Positions 18,668-27,850 of a DNA stretch of 64,000 bases are shown here, piece by piece. The notes under the pieces are model-generated. The model was not told the origin of the DNA. It searched no databases and saw only the letters and a program-made list of their open reading frames with translations. Both the position numbers and the translations under genes were made by a program. Origin of the DNA: Nisaea sp. (GTDB taxonomy: Bacteria > Pseudomonadota > Alphaproteobacteria > Thalassobaculales > Thalassobaculaceae); assembly GCF_017640745.1 (NCBI RefSeq), contig NZ_JAEPQA010000014.1, positions 58,763-122,762 of the forward strand, read 5' to 3'. Position 1 is the first letter of the stretch. Each line of letters starts with the position of its first letter.

Positions 18668-20854
18668 TCAGGCGGCGCCGGCGCTCCCGACCTGCCGTGC
18701 CGATTTCATCCGCGTCCAGACCATCACTAGGACCACAAGCGCCGCCCCCGCAAGGTTCGCGAGCAGCATGAGCGGCCAATAGGCCAGTGCGGCGCCGGCG
18801 ATCAGGAGGCAGATCTCCAGGATCCCGATCGGCCCCTCGCTGTACATCTGGATGAGCGCGTTCGTCGCGTATATGCCGAACAGCGAGAAGACGCCGATCT
18901 GCATCACTTCCATGAAATCGCCCGATATCAGCGGTGTGTAGGCAAAGAGCAGCGGCACGATGTAGAGGCCCTTGGCGATCTTCCAGCTTTCGAAGCCGGT
19001 CTCCATCGGACGCGACCCCGCAATCCCTGCGGCGGTAAAGGCGGCGAGGCAGACAGGCGGCGTCACGTTCGAATCCTGGCTCAGCCAGTAGATGATCAGG
19101 TGCGCGATGAGCAGGAATGTCAGGCTCGTGGTCGGATCGACTAGGACCGGGCGGATGGTCACGGCGATCTCGAACGGGATCGACCTGACCAGGTCCCAGG
19201 CTTCCGCATTGCTCATTCCCCCGGCGATTTTAGCCACGTTCGGATGGTCGACGAGGAAGAACAGCGCCGATTTCGCCGGGTCGGCAATGCCCTGCACCAG
19301 CTGATCCACGATGATCCCGTCGGCCATGATACCGGCGAGAGCGGGGGCGGTCAGGATCGCGATGATGATGTAGGCCGCCGTGACCGGGAGCCCCATCCCG
19401 AGAACCAGCGAGGCGACCGCGATCAGGGCAAGCGCGATGACGAGCGAGCCCTGGGACCACTGCACGATCATGAGCGAGAACCCGTTGCCGACGCCGCTGG
19501 TGACGATGGCGTTGTTCATGATACCGATGGTGACCAGAAGGATTGCCGTCAGGACCGAGGCGTTCACCCCGGTGACCAGTGCCTCGACGATCTTTTTCGG
19601 GCCCATCACGACGGGCTCGAAACTGTCGCCCGGGACGAACCGGGCGATCAGGCTGGTGAACCAGGAGGTTCCGATCAGGGCCGCGATGGCCCAGCAGGCG
19701 GCATAGGCGGGCGTGACGCCGGTCAGCAGCAGCCAGACCATGGTGCCGAGCGGGATGACGAAGACGAGACCGCCGGAGACGAGCTTGCCGCGATCGATCG
19801 TCATGTCGATTTCGGAGCCGGCATTGCGCTTGACCGCCTCGATGCGGACGATGCAGGCGATCGACAGGAAATAGAGGATCGCCGGTACAATGGAGACGGC
19901 GACGATGGTGCTGTAGGGGATGCCGGTATAGCTCGCCATGACGAAGGCGCCGGCGCCCATGATCGGCGGCATGATCTGGCCGCCGGTGGAGGCGGCCGCC
20001 TCGACGCCCGCGGCGAACTTGGGGCGGAAGCCGTTTGCCTTCATCAGCGGAATGGTGATGACGCCTGTCGAGGCGGTGTTCGCGACGGCGGAGCCGGAGA
20101 TCGTCCCGGTCAGGGCGGAGGAGATCACCGCGACGAAGGCGGCGCCGCCCTTCACCCGGCCGGCGACCGACTTGGAAATCTCGATCACGAAATGGCTCGC
20201 ACCGGAGACCACGAGAAAGCCGCCGAAAATCATGAAGAGCGCGATATTCGTGGACGAAATGCCCGCCAGAACACCGAACATGCCCTCGTCGTTGAACAGG
20301 CTGCGGAAGAGGACGTCGTCCAGCGGCAGGCTCGCGGCGCGAAATACGCCGGGCATGTAGCTGCCGAGGAAAAGGATGTAGCAGGCCGACAGGATCACCA
20401 GGATCGGGATCACCCATCCGGAGACTCGCCGCGAAAGGTCGATGGCACCGAAGATCAGGATGAAGCCGGCGGTCCAGTCCACCCAGTTGAGCTGCCAGCC
20501 CTGGCCCGTTACCGCGAGGGAGCGCTCGTAGATATAGTTCTCCGCCCCTGCGACCCACATCGCAGACGCGGCGATGGCCGTGGCATAGGCGAGATCGATC
20601 GTCCATGCGAGCGGGGTATTGGCGCGGCGTCCGAAAGGGGAGAGCGTGATCGCCGCGAGAAACGCGAAGCCGCCGAAATGGATCGCGTTCTGCCACAATC
20701 CCGGTTCGTTCAGATAAACGTTCGTCGCGATGTGCCAGATGCCGAAAGCCGCCGCGAAGAGGATCGCCAGTCGCGAGGCCATCGTCTTGTTTGGTGCGGA
20801 CAGGTCAAGTAGGTCGGCGCGCATGGTTGCGCCGGCGGTATCGCGATCGCTCAC
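18668..20854 (-). CDS. Fused TRAP transporter permease (TAXI type), second system
   Basis: This 728-residue polytopic membrane protein starts at GTG 20854 behind a GGGGAGGAAA site. It has the same hallmark motifs as the first permease: GTISGSAVANTASTG, AAASTGGQIMPPIMGAGAF and LVLGMGLPVTAAY. It is far from identical to the first permease, so this is a distinct transporter rather than a recent duplicate. Its partner is the binding protein at 20930-21928. Confidence 0.93.
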   Translation of the reverse strand: MSDRDTAGATMRADLLDLSAPNKTMASRLAILFAAAFGIWHIATNVYLNEPGLWQNAIHFGGFAFLAAITLSPFGRRANTPLAWTIDLAYATAIAASAMWVAGAENYIYERSLAVTGQGWQLNWVDWTAGFILIFGAIDLSRRVSGWVIPILVILSACYILFLGSYMPGVFRAASLPLDDVLFRSLFNDEGMFGVLAGISSTNIALFMIFGGFLVVSGASHFVIEISKSVAGRVKGGAAFVAVISSALTGTISGSAVANTASTGVITIPLMKANGFRPKFAAGVEAAASTGGQIMPPIMGAGAFVMASYTGIPYSTIVAVSIVPAILYFLSIACIVRIEAVKRNAGSEIDMTIDRGKLVSGGLVFVIPLGTMVWLLLTGVTPAYAACWAIAALIGTSWFTSLIARFVPGDSFEPVVMGPKKIVEALVTGVNASVLTAILLVTIGIMNNAIVTSGVGNGFSLMIVQWSQGSLVIALALIAVASLVLGMGLPVTAAYIIIAILTAPALAGIMADGIIVDQLVQGIADPAKSALFFLVDHPNVAKIAGGMSNAEAWDLVRSIPFEIAVTIRPVLVDPTTSLTFLLIAHLIIYWLSQDSNVTPPVCLAAFTAAGIAGSRPMETGFESWKIAKGLYIVPLLFAYTPLISGDFMEVMQIGVFSLFGIYATNALIQMYSEGPIGILEICLLIAGAALAYWPLMLLANLAGAALVVLVMVWTRMKSARQVGSAGAA

Positions 20855-20881
20855 GACGGTTTCCTCCCCAGAAACTGAGAA

Positions 20882-20910
20882 CAGGAGCGCGACCCTTGGT
20901 CGCGCTCCTG
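20882..20910 (-). terminator. Attenuator hairpin in the second TRAP operon
   Basis: A perfect 12-bp stem (CAGGAGCGCGAC / GTCGCGCTCCTG) with a 5-nt loop lies in the 75-bp gap between the binding-protein stop and the permease start. There is no T-tract. It is the same architecture as at 14904-14933 with unrelated sequence. Confidence 0.6.
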
Positions 20911-20929
20911 CTGCGAAGATCTTGTCGGC

Positions 20930-21928
20930 TTACTGGGCCTTGAGATGGTCCGGAATTGTAAGGCCGGCCTCTTCATAGTAGCGCTGAGCGCCCGGATGCA
21001 GGGGGACCGGCAGACCGGCGAGCGCCTTATCCAGTGCCATGGCCTTGGTGGCCGGGTGGATCGCCTGCAGGAAGGGCAGGTTCTCGAACATCGTCTTGGT
21101 CAGCATATAGACATGGTTCTCGTCGACCGTGTCGTTGACCGCGAGGAAGTTCGGCTGCGCGACCGTCTGAATATCCTTGGTCTGGCCCGGATAGGTGCCG
21201 GCGGGGATGGTGTACGGCACCCAGAGCTTGCGGTCGCCGTCCATCTTGGTGGCCTGTTCCGGCGTGACGTCGAGGATCGTGAACTTGCCTTCGTTGGCGG
21301 CCATCAGCTGGGTGATGGCTCCGACGGGCGTGCCGCCGGGGATGCCGGCCGACGTGATCTGGCCGTTGGCCAGGGCCGCGCCGGTCGGGCCGTAGCCCGC
21401 GTACATCAGGTTGAAGTCCTTATCCATGTCGAGGCCGAGACCGGCGAGCAGGACCCGGTTGGAACCGATCGTGCCGGAGCTCTGACCGCCCATGCCGGCC
21501 GCTTGGCCCTTGAGCGCGACGATGTCATCCATCGTACCCGTCTTCGCCAGTTCGGTCGGCACGACGAAGTGCTCGACGTTCTGCCACAGCATGGAGATCG
21601 AACGGATGTTCTTCTGCGGCTCGGAGATCGGGCCGGTGCCGGTCTTCGCATAGGCGCCGAACAGCCCCTGCAGGATCGCGAAGTCGGCAGTGCCGGCGCC
21701 GAGCGCCTGCACGTTCGCGCCGGAACCCGCGGAGTTGACCGCGGTCAGCGAGAACTTCTCTTTCGGCAGCAGCTTGACCTTGGTGAGGGTGGAGATCGCC
21801 GTGCCGACCGGATGATAGGTGCCGCCGGTCGAAGCGGTGTTTAGGACGTAGTCCTTCTCATTGGCGTGGGCGATGCTCGCGGACATCGTGAGTGCGACGC
21901 CCAGTGCGAGCGCCTTGAACATTTTCAT
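20930..21928 (-). CDS. TAXI-family TRAP transporter solute-binding protein, second system
   Basis: This 332-residue periplasmic protein starts at ATG 21928, 3 nt after a GGGAGGCAAAG ribosome region. The signal peptide is at 1-22 (ends ASIAHA). The mature chain starts with the TAXI pattern YVLNTASTGGTYHPVGTAIS. The open frame reaches to 22126, but the extension lacks a start signal. It is first in a two- or three-gene operon with the permease and possibly the Sel1 protein. Ligand unknown. Confidence 0.93.
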   Translation of the reverse strand: MKMFKALALGVALTMSASIAHANEKDYVLNTASTGGTYHPVGTAISTLTKVKLLPKEKFSLTAVNSAGSGANVQALGAGTADFAILQGLFGAYAKTGTGPISEPQKNIRSISMLWQNVEHFVVPTELAKTGTMDDIVALKGQAAGMGGQSSGTIGSNRVLLAGLGLDMDKDFNLMYAGYGPTGAALANGQITSAGIPGGTPVGAITQLMAANEGKFTILDVTPEQATKMDGDRKLWVPYTIPAGTYPGQTKDIQTVAQPNFLAVNDTVDENHVYMLTKTMFENLPFLQAIHPATKAMALDKALAGLPVPLHPGAQRYYEEAGLTIPDHLKAQ

Positions 21929-22206
21929 CTTTGCCTCCCGGTAGATACGCTGTTTGGACAGCCAGAGAGGATCTAGATAGTGATTCTGAGAGTTTTGTGA
22001 ACCAGCATTCGCAATTCTTCTCAAATGAGCTCTTTTCCGATTTTGCCGGGATCTGGGGCGCCGGGCCGAAGAGGGGGACAAAGGGGAGGGGCCGTTTTCA
22101 CGACGTGGAACCGGGAGTATCGGCATCCCGGTGTCCAGCGACGGTTGTCGTTCCGAAGCGGTTCGGTGTACCCAGTCGGATCGCTCGGATTCAGGGGAGA
22201 GCCACT

Positions 22207-22599
22207 ATGGATCGCGTTACCGGTGGGTGCCTCTGCGGCAAGGTCCGGATTGTGGCATCCGGACAGCCCTACAGGGTCGGCATGTGCCATTGCCTCGATT
22301 GCCGCAAACATCACGGCGCGCTGTTTCACGCCTCCGCTATCTTTCCCGCGGACGCGGTGACGGTGGAGGGCGAGACGCGCGACTTTCGCGGACGGCATTT
22401 CTGCCCCGATTGCGGCTCGACCGTCTTCGGGCGGAGCGACGACGAGATCGAGGTGAATCTCGGAAGTCTGGATGCGCCGGACCGCTTCACGCCGACCTAC
22501 GAGCTATGGACGATCCGGCGAGAGGCCTGGCTGCCGCCGTTTCCGCTTGCGCGGCATTACGAACGCGACCGCCCATCCGGCGGGCGCACGGAGCCCTGA
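22207..22599 (+). CDS. GFA/Mss4-like zinc-binding protein
   Basis: The 130-residue protein has the GFA-family zinc ligands: GGCLCGKVR (CxC at about 8-10), MCHCLDCRKHHGA (CxxC at about 28-31), and FCPDCGSTVF (CxxC near 77-80). The family was named for glutathione-dependent formaldehyde activation, but most members have no proven substrate. ATG 22207 has a GGGAGAG site at suitable spacing. It is a monocistronic gene between two minus-strand genes. Confidence 0.9.
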   Translation: MDRVTGGCLCGKVRIVASGQPYRVGMCHCLDCRKHHGALFHASAIFPADAVTVEGETRDFRGRHFCPDCGSTVFGRSDDEIEVNLGSLDAPDRFTPTYELWTIRREAWLPPFPLARHYERDRPSGGRTEP

Positions 22600-22623
22600 A
22601 CCCCGCGCGCCGCGCAATCGCCG

Positions 22624-24513
22624 TCAAAGCGCGTCGTCGGGCACCACGCGCAGCGGCAGGATATCGCTGTTCGTCGTCAGGATTGGCGACGGATCGACGC
22701 GCACGCAGGCGCCGCCATAGCTTCCGCCGACCGAGAAGGTCCCGATCTGCACATATTTCCCGTCCAGTTTCGGCAGCGGGAAGAGCTCCTGATAGATCTG
22801 GTCCTGTTCGTCGAAATTGCCTTCCGTGGCCGAGACCAGGTTGTCGTTGCGGTCGTAGATCGCGATGTTGTGCCCGCAGCGCCCGACGATCGGTTTCACC
22901 ACGTAGCCCTTCTTGGCGATGTTCTCGGTCAGCTCGAAGCTCGACTCGAGAAGGTAGCGGTTTTCCGGGTACATCGAGGAGAGGACCGGCAGGATCGCCT
23001 TGTTGCTCGGGATCAGGGTCCAGAGCGGTTCGAACACCATGACCTCCTCGCGCAGCAGCACGTCGACGAGGCGCGGCTTCTGGGTCTTGCGGTCGATCGT
23101 CCGGTGCAGTTCGAGATCTTCGGCATCGTCCTCGAGATCGTGGCGGATCTGGTCGAGCGCGGTTTCCCAGGCCCAGGATTTCCAGACCCACTTGATGCGC
23201 ACGCCCTCGGCATCGCAGACCCAGCCCTCGTCGTCCCATGTCAGGCCCGAGGTGCCCTTGATGATCTTGCTCTTGATGCCCGCCGCATCCATCGATTTCT
23301 GGATGAACAGCGCGTGGTAGGTCTCCTCGAGGTCGCGGTCCTGCATGATGTGCAGGATGTCGCCGACCTCGGCCTCTTCCCAGGCTTCCTTCAGGTTCTC
23401 GAGCAGATCCTCGCCCGGGCACCAGCCGTCGGTGCAGCCGAAATGCTCCGCCCAGCGTCCCTGTACGACACCGGTCTCCATATGGCAGGAGGCTGAATCC
23501 GCGTTGTACTCATAGACCTTCAGGCCGTGCTCGGAGAGCGAGAAGTCGAAGCGGCCGGTGATCATCTCGTTGCGCCGGTTACTCCAGGATTTCTGGATCC
23601 TCGGCCAGATCGCCGGCGGCAGGTTGAACTTTCGCAGCAGCTTCTCATCGTTCAGCACCAGATTGGTCGCGTGCAGGAACATGCGGTGCAGTTCGTTCGT
23701 CGCACGGCGGATCTCGTTATGCGCGGTCTCGCTGATGCAGATATATTTCCGCCCGTCGGCCTCGTCGGTCGCGAGTTTGCAGCCGCCCATCATCTCGATG
23801 TAAGCGGCCTCCGCAGGGTCGGAGGTGTCCAGCCAGCTAACTTCCGGACCGCCCGATTGTCGGACTTCCCGCATGACCGGCCGGAAAACCTCCGGCGGAA
23901 CCTCCCGGTGCGCCTCCGCGCCGGTCGCGTCCTCCGTCTGAAGGACCCAGCCCAGAACCTCGCCGTCGTCATAGGTGCAATCGACCCAGTGGCCGCCTTC
24001 CGCATCGACTCGCATCGGCAGCTCGCGCGCCCAGTCCTGCCCGGCCGGCCAGACCTTGTGATCGACATTCTGCTCCGCGACGCGGACCCGGTCGGGCAGG
24101 ACTTCGGTGATCACCGCGACATGGCCGGTGACGTCGAAGAAGCCGCCTTCCTTCCAGATCATCAGACCGCCGATTTCGGGCGCCCGCACCGAGCCGTTGC
24201 GGAAGGACCGCAGCGGCAGGCGGCTGCCGTCCTCGATGACCTTCACCTCCCGCAGCTGGAAGATGTCGTAGGCCATGGCGATGTCTTCGAAGACATAGCC
24301 CTTGTTCCGGTAGAGCCAGCGGCGGGCAAACTCGACGCATTGCCATTTGTGCCCGAGATAGATCCCGTCGACGACGCTTCTGTAATGCTGCCGCGTCGGC
24401 AATTCCGCATTGTCCACGGTTTCGTAATCCGATGAATAGGCGGCCACCCCGCCGGGAGCGATGCCGATCACGGCGCCGAAGCGTTCGGATTCGGGCAGAT
24501 GCTTGTTATGCAT
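22624..24513 (-). CDS. gss: Bifunctional glutathionylspermidine synthetase/amidase
   Basis: The 629-residue cytoplasmic enzyme makes and hydrolyses glutathionylspermidine. The N-terminal CHAP amidase domain (about 35-195) has the nucleophile in KWQCVEFARRW; the Cys is residue 59. The conserved His region lies in DVTGHVAVITEV. The C-terminal ATP-grasp synthetase domain (about 205-610) shows YEYNADSASCHMETG, VKPIVGRCGHNI and the terminal GGSYGGACVRVD. The length matches the E. coli enzyme (about 620). The gene links to polyamine and redox metabolism; no partner gene is adjacent. Confidence 0.95.
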   Translation of the reverse strand: MHNKHLPESERFGAVIGIAPGGVAAYSSDYETVDNAELPTRQHYRSVVDGIYLGHKWQCVEFARRWLYRNKGYVFEDIAMAYDIFQLREVKVIEDGSRLPLRSFRNGSVRAPEIGGLMIWKEGGFFDVTGHVAVITEVLPDRVRVAEQNVDHKVWPAGQDWARELPMRVDAEGGHWVDCTYDDGEVLGWVLQTEDATGAEAHREVPPEVFRPVMREVRQSGGPEVSWLDTSDPAEAAYIEMMGGCKLATDEADGRKYICISETAHNEIRRATNELHRMFLHATNLVLNDEKLLRKFNLPPAIWPRIQKSWSNRRNEMITGRFDFSLSEHGLKVYEYNADSASCHMETGVVQGRWAEHFGCTDGWCPGEDLLENLKEAWEEAEVGDILHIMQDRDLEETYHALFIQKSMDAAGIKSKIIKGTSGLTWDDEGWVCDAEGVRIKWVWKSWAWETALDQIRHDLEDDAEDLELHRTIDRKTQKPRLVDVLLREEVMVFEPLWTLIPSNKAILPVLSSMYPENRYLLESSFELTENIAKKGYVVKPIVGRCGHNIAIYDRNDNLVSATEGNFDEQDQIYQELFPLPKLDGKYVQIGTFSVGGSYGGACVRVDPSPILTTNSDILPLRVVPDDAL

Positions 24514-24840
24514 TCTCTTGTCGTTTCAAAAACCTGGCGTCTTCCCGCCGATAGGCGCTACGCCAACGTCGGTTGACGGGGCGGTGAGGTTTTCCATGGC
24601 GCTCATCTTCTACGAATTCTCCGCCATGAAGAAGAATTATCAGGCATGTTCCGCCAAGGAATCTTGGCATGACTGCTGTCCTTTTAAAGCCCTCCGCGAT
24701 CCAACACCGGGCGGGCCCTGCACCAGGTTTCCATATTGGTAAATTTGGAATTTCCAATCATTCCAGCAGCAATTTTACGGGGAAGGGAGTATTAAGGTTA
24801 AAGGGGTAATGGGCGAAGCGTCAGTGTATCTTAAGGAAAA
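24514..24840. promoter_or_regulatory. Divergent intergenic region with a 13-bp palindrome
   Basis: No gene is visible in this gap between the minus-strand gss and the plus-strand RTX gene. It is AT-richer toward the RTX side and contains TTGGAATTTCCAA (24745-24757), a perfect odd-length dyad about 85 bp before the RTX start. It is a candidate operator. An AAGGA ribosome site lies 5 nt before ATG 24841. Confidence 0.4.
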
Positions 24841-27822
24841 ATGACGGTCAGGATTTCTGAACAAAAAGGTATTCGGGGAAATTTTCCCGAGATTCCGTGT
24901 TTCGACCCCACCGGACGTGAAACGCGCCCGGGCCGGCGAGACGCCGCACTTGTCCTGATCGATGCCGGGGTGCCGGCGCCCGGGCTTCTGGCCAAATCCC
25001 TGACCGACACTCCCGAAATCCTCCATATTGGCCGGAATGGCGGCCCTCTGCAGGTTCTCGAACGCGCGGTGCGCGACGCCGCGCCTTCGGCCTCCTCCGT
25101 GCATCTGTTCTGCCATGGCCGTCCGGGCGCTCTCTCGCTCTCCGCAGGCGATCTCGATCTCGACGCGATCGCTCGTGACACCGATGGAATTGCAGCGCTC
25201 CGGCAGGCCCTCGCCGGACGCCCGCTCGTTCTCTATGGCTGTTCGGTCGGTCGGGGCGATATCGGCCGGCGCTTCGTCACCGCACTCTCCTTCGCGCTCG
25301 ACGTCCCGGTCCTCGCCTCCTCGACGCCGACCGGTAATGCCGGGCGTGGCGGCGACTGGGTGCTGGACGTCGCCGCGGGCGACCGGCCGGAAGCCTTCCT
25401 GGAGTTGATCGACCCGGAGCGGGCGGCGGCCTGGCCGGGCCTGCTTCCGGGCACCACCAACGTCACGACAGCGGCGGGCGACACCAGCGCCGGGTCGCTC
25501 CGCGCCGCCGCCGCCAACGTGAGCAATTTCCAGACCTACGTCTTCCAGGATCTAGGCAGCTCCGCAACGATCAGCCTCGGCGGTAATCTGACGTTCTCGG
25601 ATACGTCAGCGATCGTCTGGCAATACAGCGGGACGACGGATGCGCTGACGGTCAGCAACAACACGATCACGACCGTCAGTCACCTCTATATGCAGATCGG
25701 ATCGTCCAGGACGATCACCATCAATTCCGATCTGCAGATGGGCGCGGGCGGCGACAGGATCTTCGCGGCACAGAGCGGCAACGCCGTCCTCAACGGCAGC
25801 GTCACCAATGTCGGCACCGTGCAGATCAATGGCGGCACGACGACGCTTGGGACCACCACCTCGGCCGGCACGATCGACATTCTCAGCGGCGGGACACTGC
25901 GCTTCACGACAGACGCGACCTACACCTCTGCCATCGAGATCGAGGACACCGCGACGATCGACACGAACGGGCGCTCCGTCAGCTTCAGCGGGGCCTTCAC
26001 CGACGACGGGACGAACGCTCTGGTAAAGACCGGCTCCGGCACGCTGACGCTCTCTGGCACCAACACTGCCTCCGGAACGATGACGGTCAATCAGGGCACG
26101 CTCTCGGTCGCGGCCGACGCCAATCTCAGCGGCGGTGCCGTGACCATCAATGGCGGGACGCTGGCGGTGACCGGCGCGACGACGATCAACAACGCCATCG
26201 TCCTCGGTTCGTCGAACGGTACGATCAACGCCTCGGCCAATGCGTCGGTCAGCGGCAATATCACCGGAACCGGCAGCCTGACCAAGATCGGCACGAGCAC
26301 TCTGACGCTCGCCGGCACGAATACCTATTCGGGCGGCACTACGATCTCCGGTGGTACGCTCCGTCTTTCCGGCGGTAATGCGCTTTCCGATAGCGGTACT
26401 GTGACGGTCAATGCCGGGGCGACCCTCGACCTCAACAACACCAGCGAAACCATCGGCTCGCTCGCTGGCAGCGGCACGGTGTCGGTCGGCTCCGGCTCGA
26501 TCACGCTCTCGAGCGCCGGCAGCAACAGCTTCTCCGGCAGCATGACAGGCACCGGGACCTTCACCGTCGCGTCCGGCGTGACGCTGAAAGGGACCAGCAC
26601 CTACGCGACCGCGGTGACGGTGCAGAGCGGCGGCACGATCGCGCCGGGGAACAGCCCGGGCAAGATCTCGACCGGGAATCTTACGCTGAGCAGCGGTTCG
26701 ACGGCGGAGATGGAGATCAACGGGACGACGGCCGGGACGCAGTACGACCAGATCGCGGTTACCGGGACGGTCACGATCTCGAACGCCACCCTGACCACGA
26801 ACTTCGGCTATACCTCCGCCATCGGCGACAGCTATGTGCTGATCGACAATGACGGGACCGACGCGGTCACCGGAACCTTCTCCGGGCTCGCCGAGGGAGC
26901 GACGATCGTCAGCGGCGTGGACTACTACCAGATCTCCTATGCCGGCGGGACCGGCAATGACGTGGTTCTGACCCGGATCGCCACTCCCGTCGCGTCATCG
27001 TCCGGCTCGGCGACGACTTTAGGATCGGAGGGGAATGACGTCATCGTCGGGGATTCCAGTTCGAACCTGATCCGAGGTCTGGGCGGGAACGATACGATCA
27101 CGGGGCTTGAGAGCAACGACACGATCTGGGGCGATTCCGGCGCGGATCTGGTGCATGGCGGGACGGGTTCGGACCTGATTTACGGCAATCAGGGCGCCGA
27201 CGTGATCTACGGCAACCAGGGCCTCGACACAATCTATGGCGGGCAGGAGGGCGACCGGATCTATAGCGGGCAGGATGCGGACCTCGTCTATGGCAATACG
27301 GGCGCGGACACGCTCTGCGGCAATCTTGGGGATGACCGTCTGCATGGTGGTGACGGCAACGACCTGATCTACGGCAACCAGGGTGCCGATAAGCTCTGGG
27401 GTGGTGGCGGGGCGGATACGCTCTGCGGCGGTCAGGACGCGGACCATCTCGAAGGCGGAGCGGGCAACGATTCCCTGGCCGGCAATCGCGGCGCGGACAC
27501 GCTGGTCGGCGGCGACGGTGCGGACACGCTGGTCGGCGGTGAGGGAAGCGATCATCTCTACGGGAACGCCGGAGCCGATCTTTTCAGCTTTGGCGACGGT
27601 TCCGGCGCCGACATCGTACTGGATTTTTTCGTCGGCGAGGATGTGATCGGCGTGAGCGCTAACATCAACGGGTCTGGTATCGCGAGCGCTTCAGAGATGC
27701 TGACCCGCATCGTCGCGGACGGCTCGGGCAACGCCGTCATCGACCTTGCCGCCGGCAATTCTGTCACCCTGATCGGCGTGGCGCCGTCCCAGCTCGGCGC
27801 GGACAGCTTCCTCATCGTCTGA
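24841..27822 (+). CDS. Large secreted DUF4347 / autotransporter-repeat / RTX protein
   Basis: The 993-residue protein has no classical signal peptide. It has three parts. A DUF4347 domain (about 35-190; VHLFCHGRPGALSL, LVLYGCSVGRGDIG) resembles a caspase/peptidase-like N-terminal module of giant adhesins. A beta-helical middle (about 205-660) has autotransporter-associated strand repeats (GSGTLTLSGTNT, YSGGTTISGGTLRLSG). A C-terminal RTX block (about 735-900) has some 18 Ca-binding GGxGxDx nonapeptides (GGNGNDLIYG-type), then a secretion tail. Type I secretion is the expected route, but no ABC/MFP exporter is adjacent. It may be a surface or matrix protein. Confidence 0.9.
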   Translation: MTVRISEQKGIRGNFPEIPCFDPTGRETRPGRRDAALVLIDAGVPAPGLLAKSLTDTPEILHIGRNGGPLQVLERAVRDAAPSASSVHLFCHGRPGALSLSAGDLDLDAIARDTDGIAALRQALAGRPLVLYGCSVGRGDIGRRFVTALSFALDVPVLASSTPTGNAGRGGDWVLDVAAGDRPEAFLELIDPERAAAWPGLLPGTTNVTTAAGDTSAGSLRAAAANVSNFQTYVFQDLGSSATISLGGNLTFSDTSAIVWQYSGTTDALTVSNNTITTVSHLYMQIGSSRTITINSDLQMGAGGDRIFAAQSGNAVLNGSVTNVGTVQINGGTTTLGTTTSAGTIDILSGGTLRFTTDATYTSAIEIEDTATIDTNGRSVSFSGAFTDDGTNALVKTGSGTLTLSGTNTASGTMTVNQGTLSVAADANLSGGAVTINGGTLAVTGATTINNAIVLGSSNGTINASANASVSGNITGTGSLTKIGTSTLTLAGTNTYSGGTTISGGTLRLSGGNALSDSGTVTVNAGATLDLNNTSETIGSLAGSGTVSVGSGSITLSSAGSNSFSGSMTGTGTFTVASGVTLKGTSTYATAVTVQSGGTIAPGNSPGKISTGNLTLSSGSTAEMEINGTTAGTQYDQIAVTGTVTISNATLTTNFGYTSAIGDSYVLIDNDGTDAVTGTFSGLAEGATIVSGVDYYQISYAGGTGNDVVLTRIATPVASSSGSATTLGSEGNDVIVGDSSSNLIRGLGGNDTITGLESNDTIWGDSGADLVHGGTGSDLIYGNQGADVIYGNQGLDTIYGGQEGDRIYSGQDADLVYGNTGADTLCGNLGDDRLHGGDGNDLIYGNQGADKLWGGGGADTLCGGQDADHLEGGAGNDSLAGNRGADTLVGGDGADTLVGGEGSDHLYGNAGADLFSFGDGSGADIVLDFFVGEDVIGVSANINGSGIASASEMLTRIVADGSGNAVIDLAAGNSVTLIGVAPSQLGADSFLIV

Positions 27823-27850
27823 AGCGGGCCGCAGCGGCGAGGACGAGACC

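Noticed and set aside
18668..20812. Long plus-strand ORFs across the second TRAP permease
   Set aside because: They are hydrophilic Asp/Gly/Arg-rich shadows of a membrane-protein gene.
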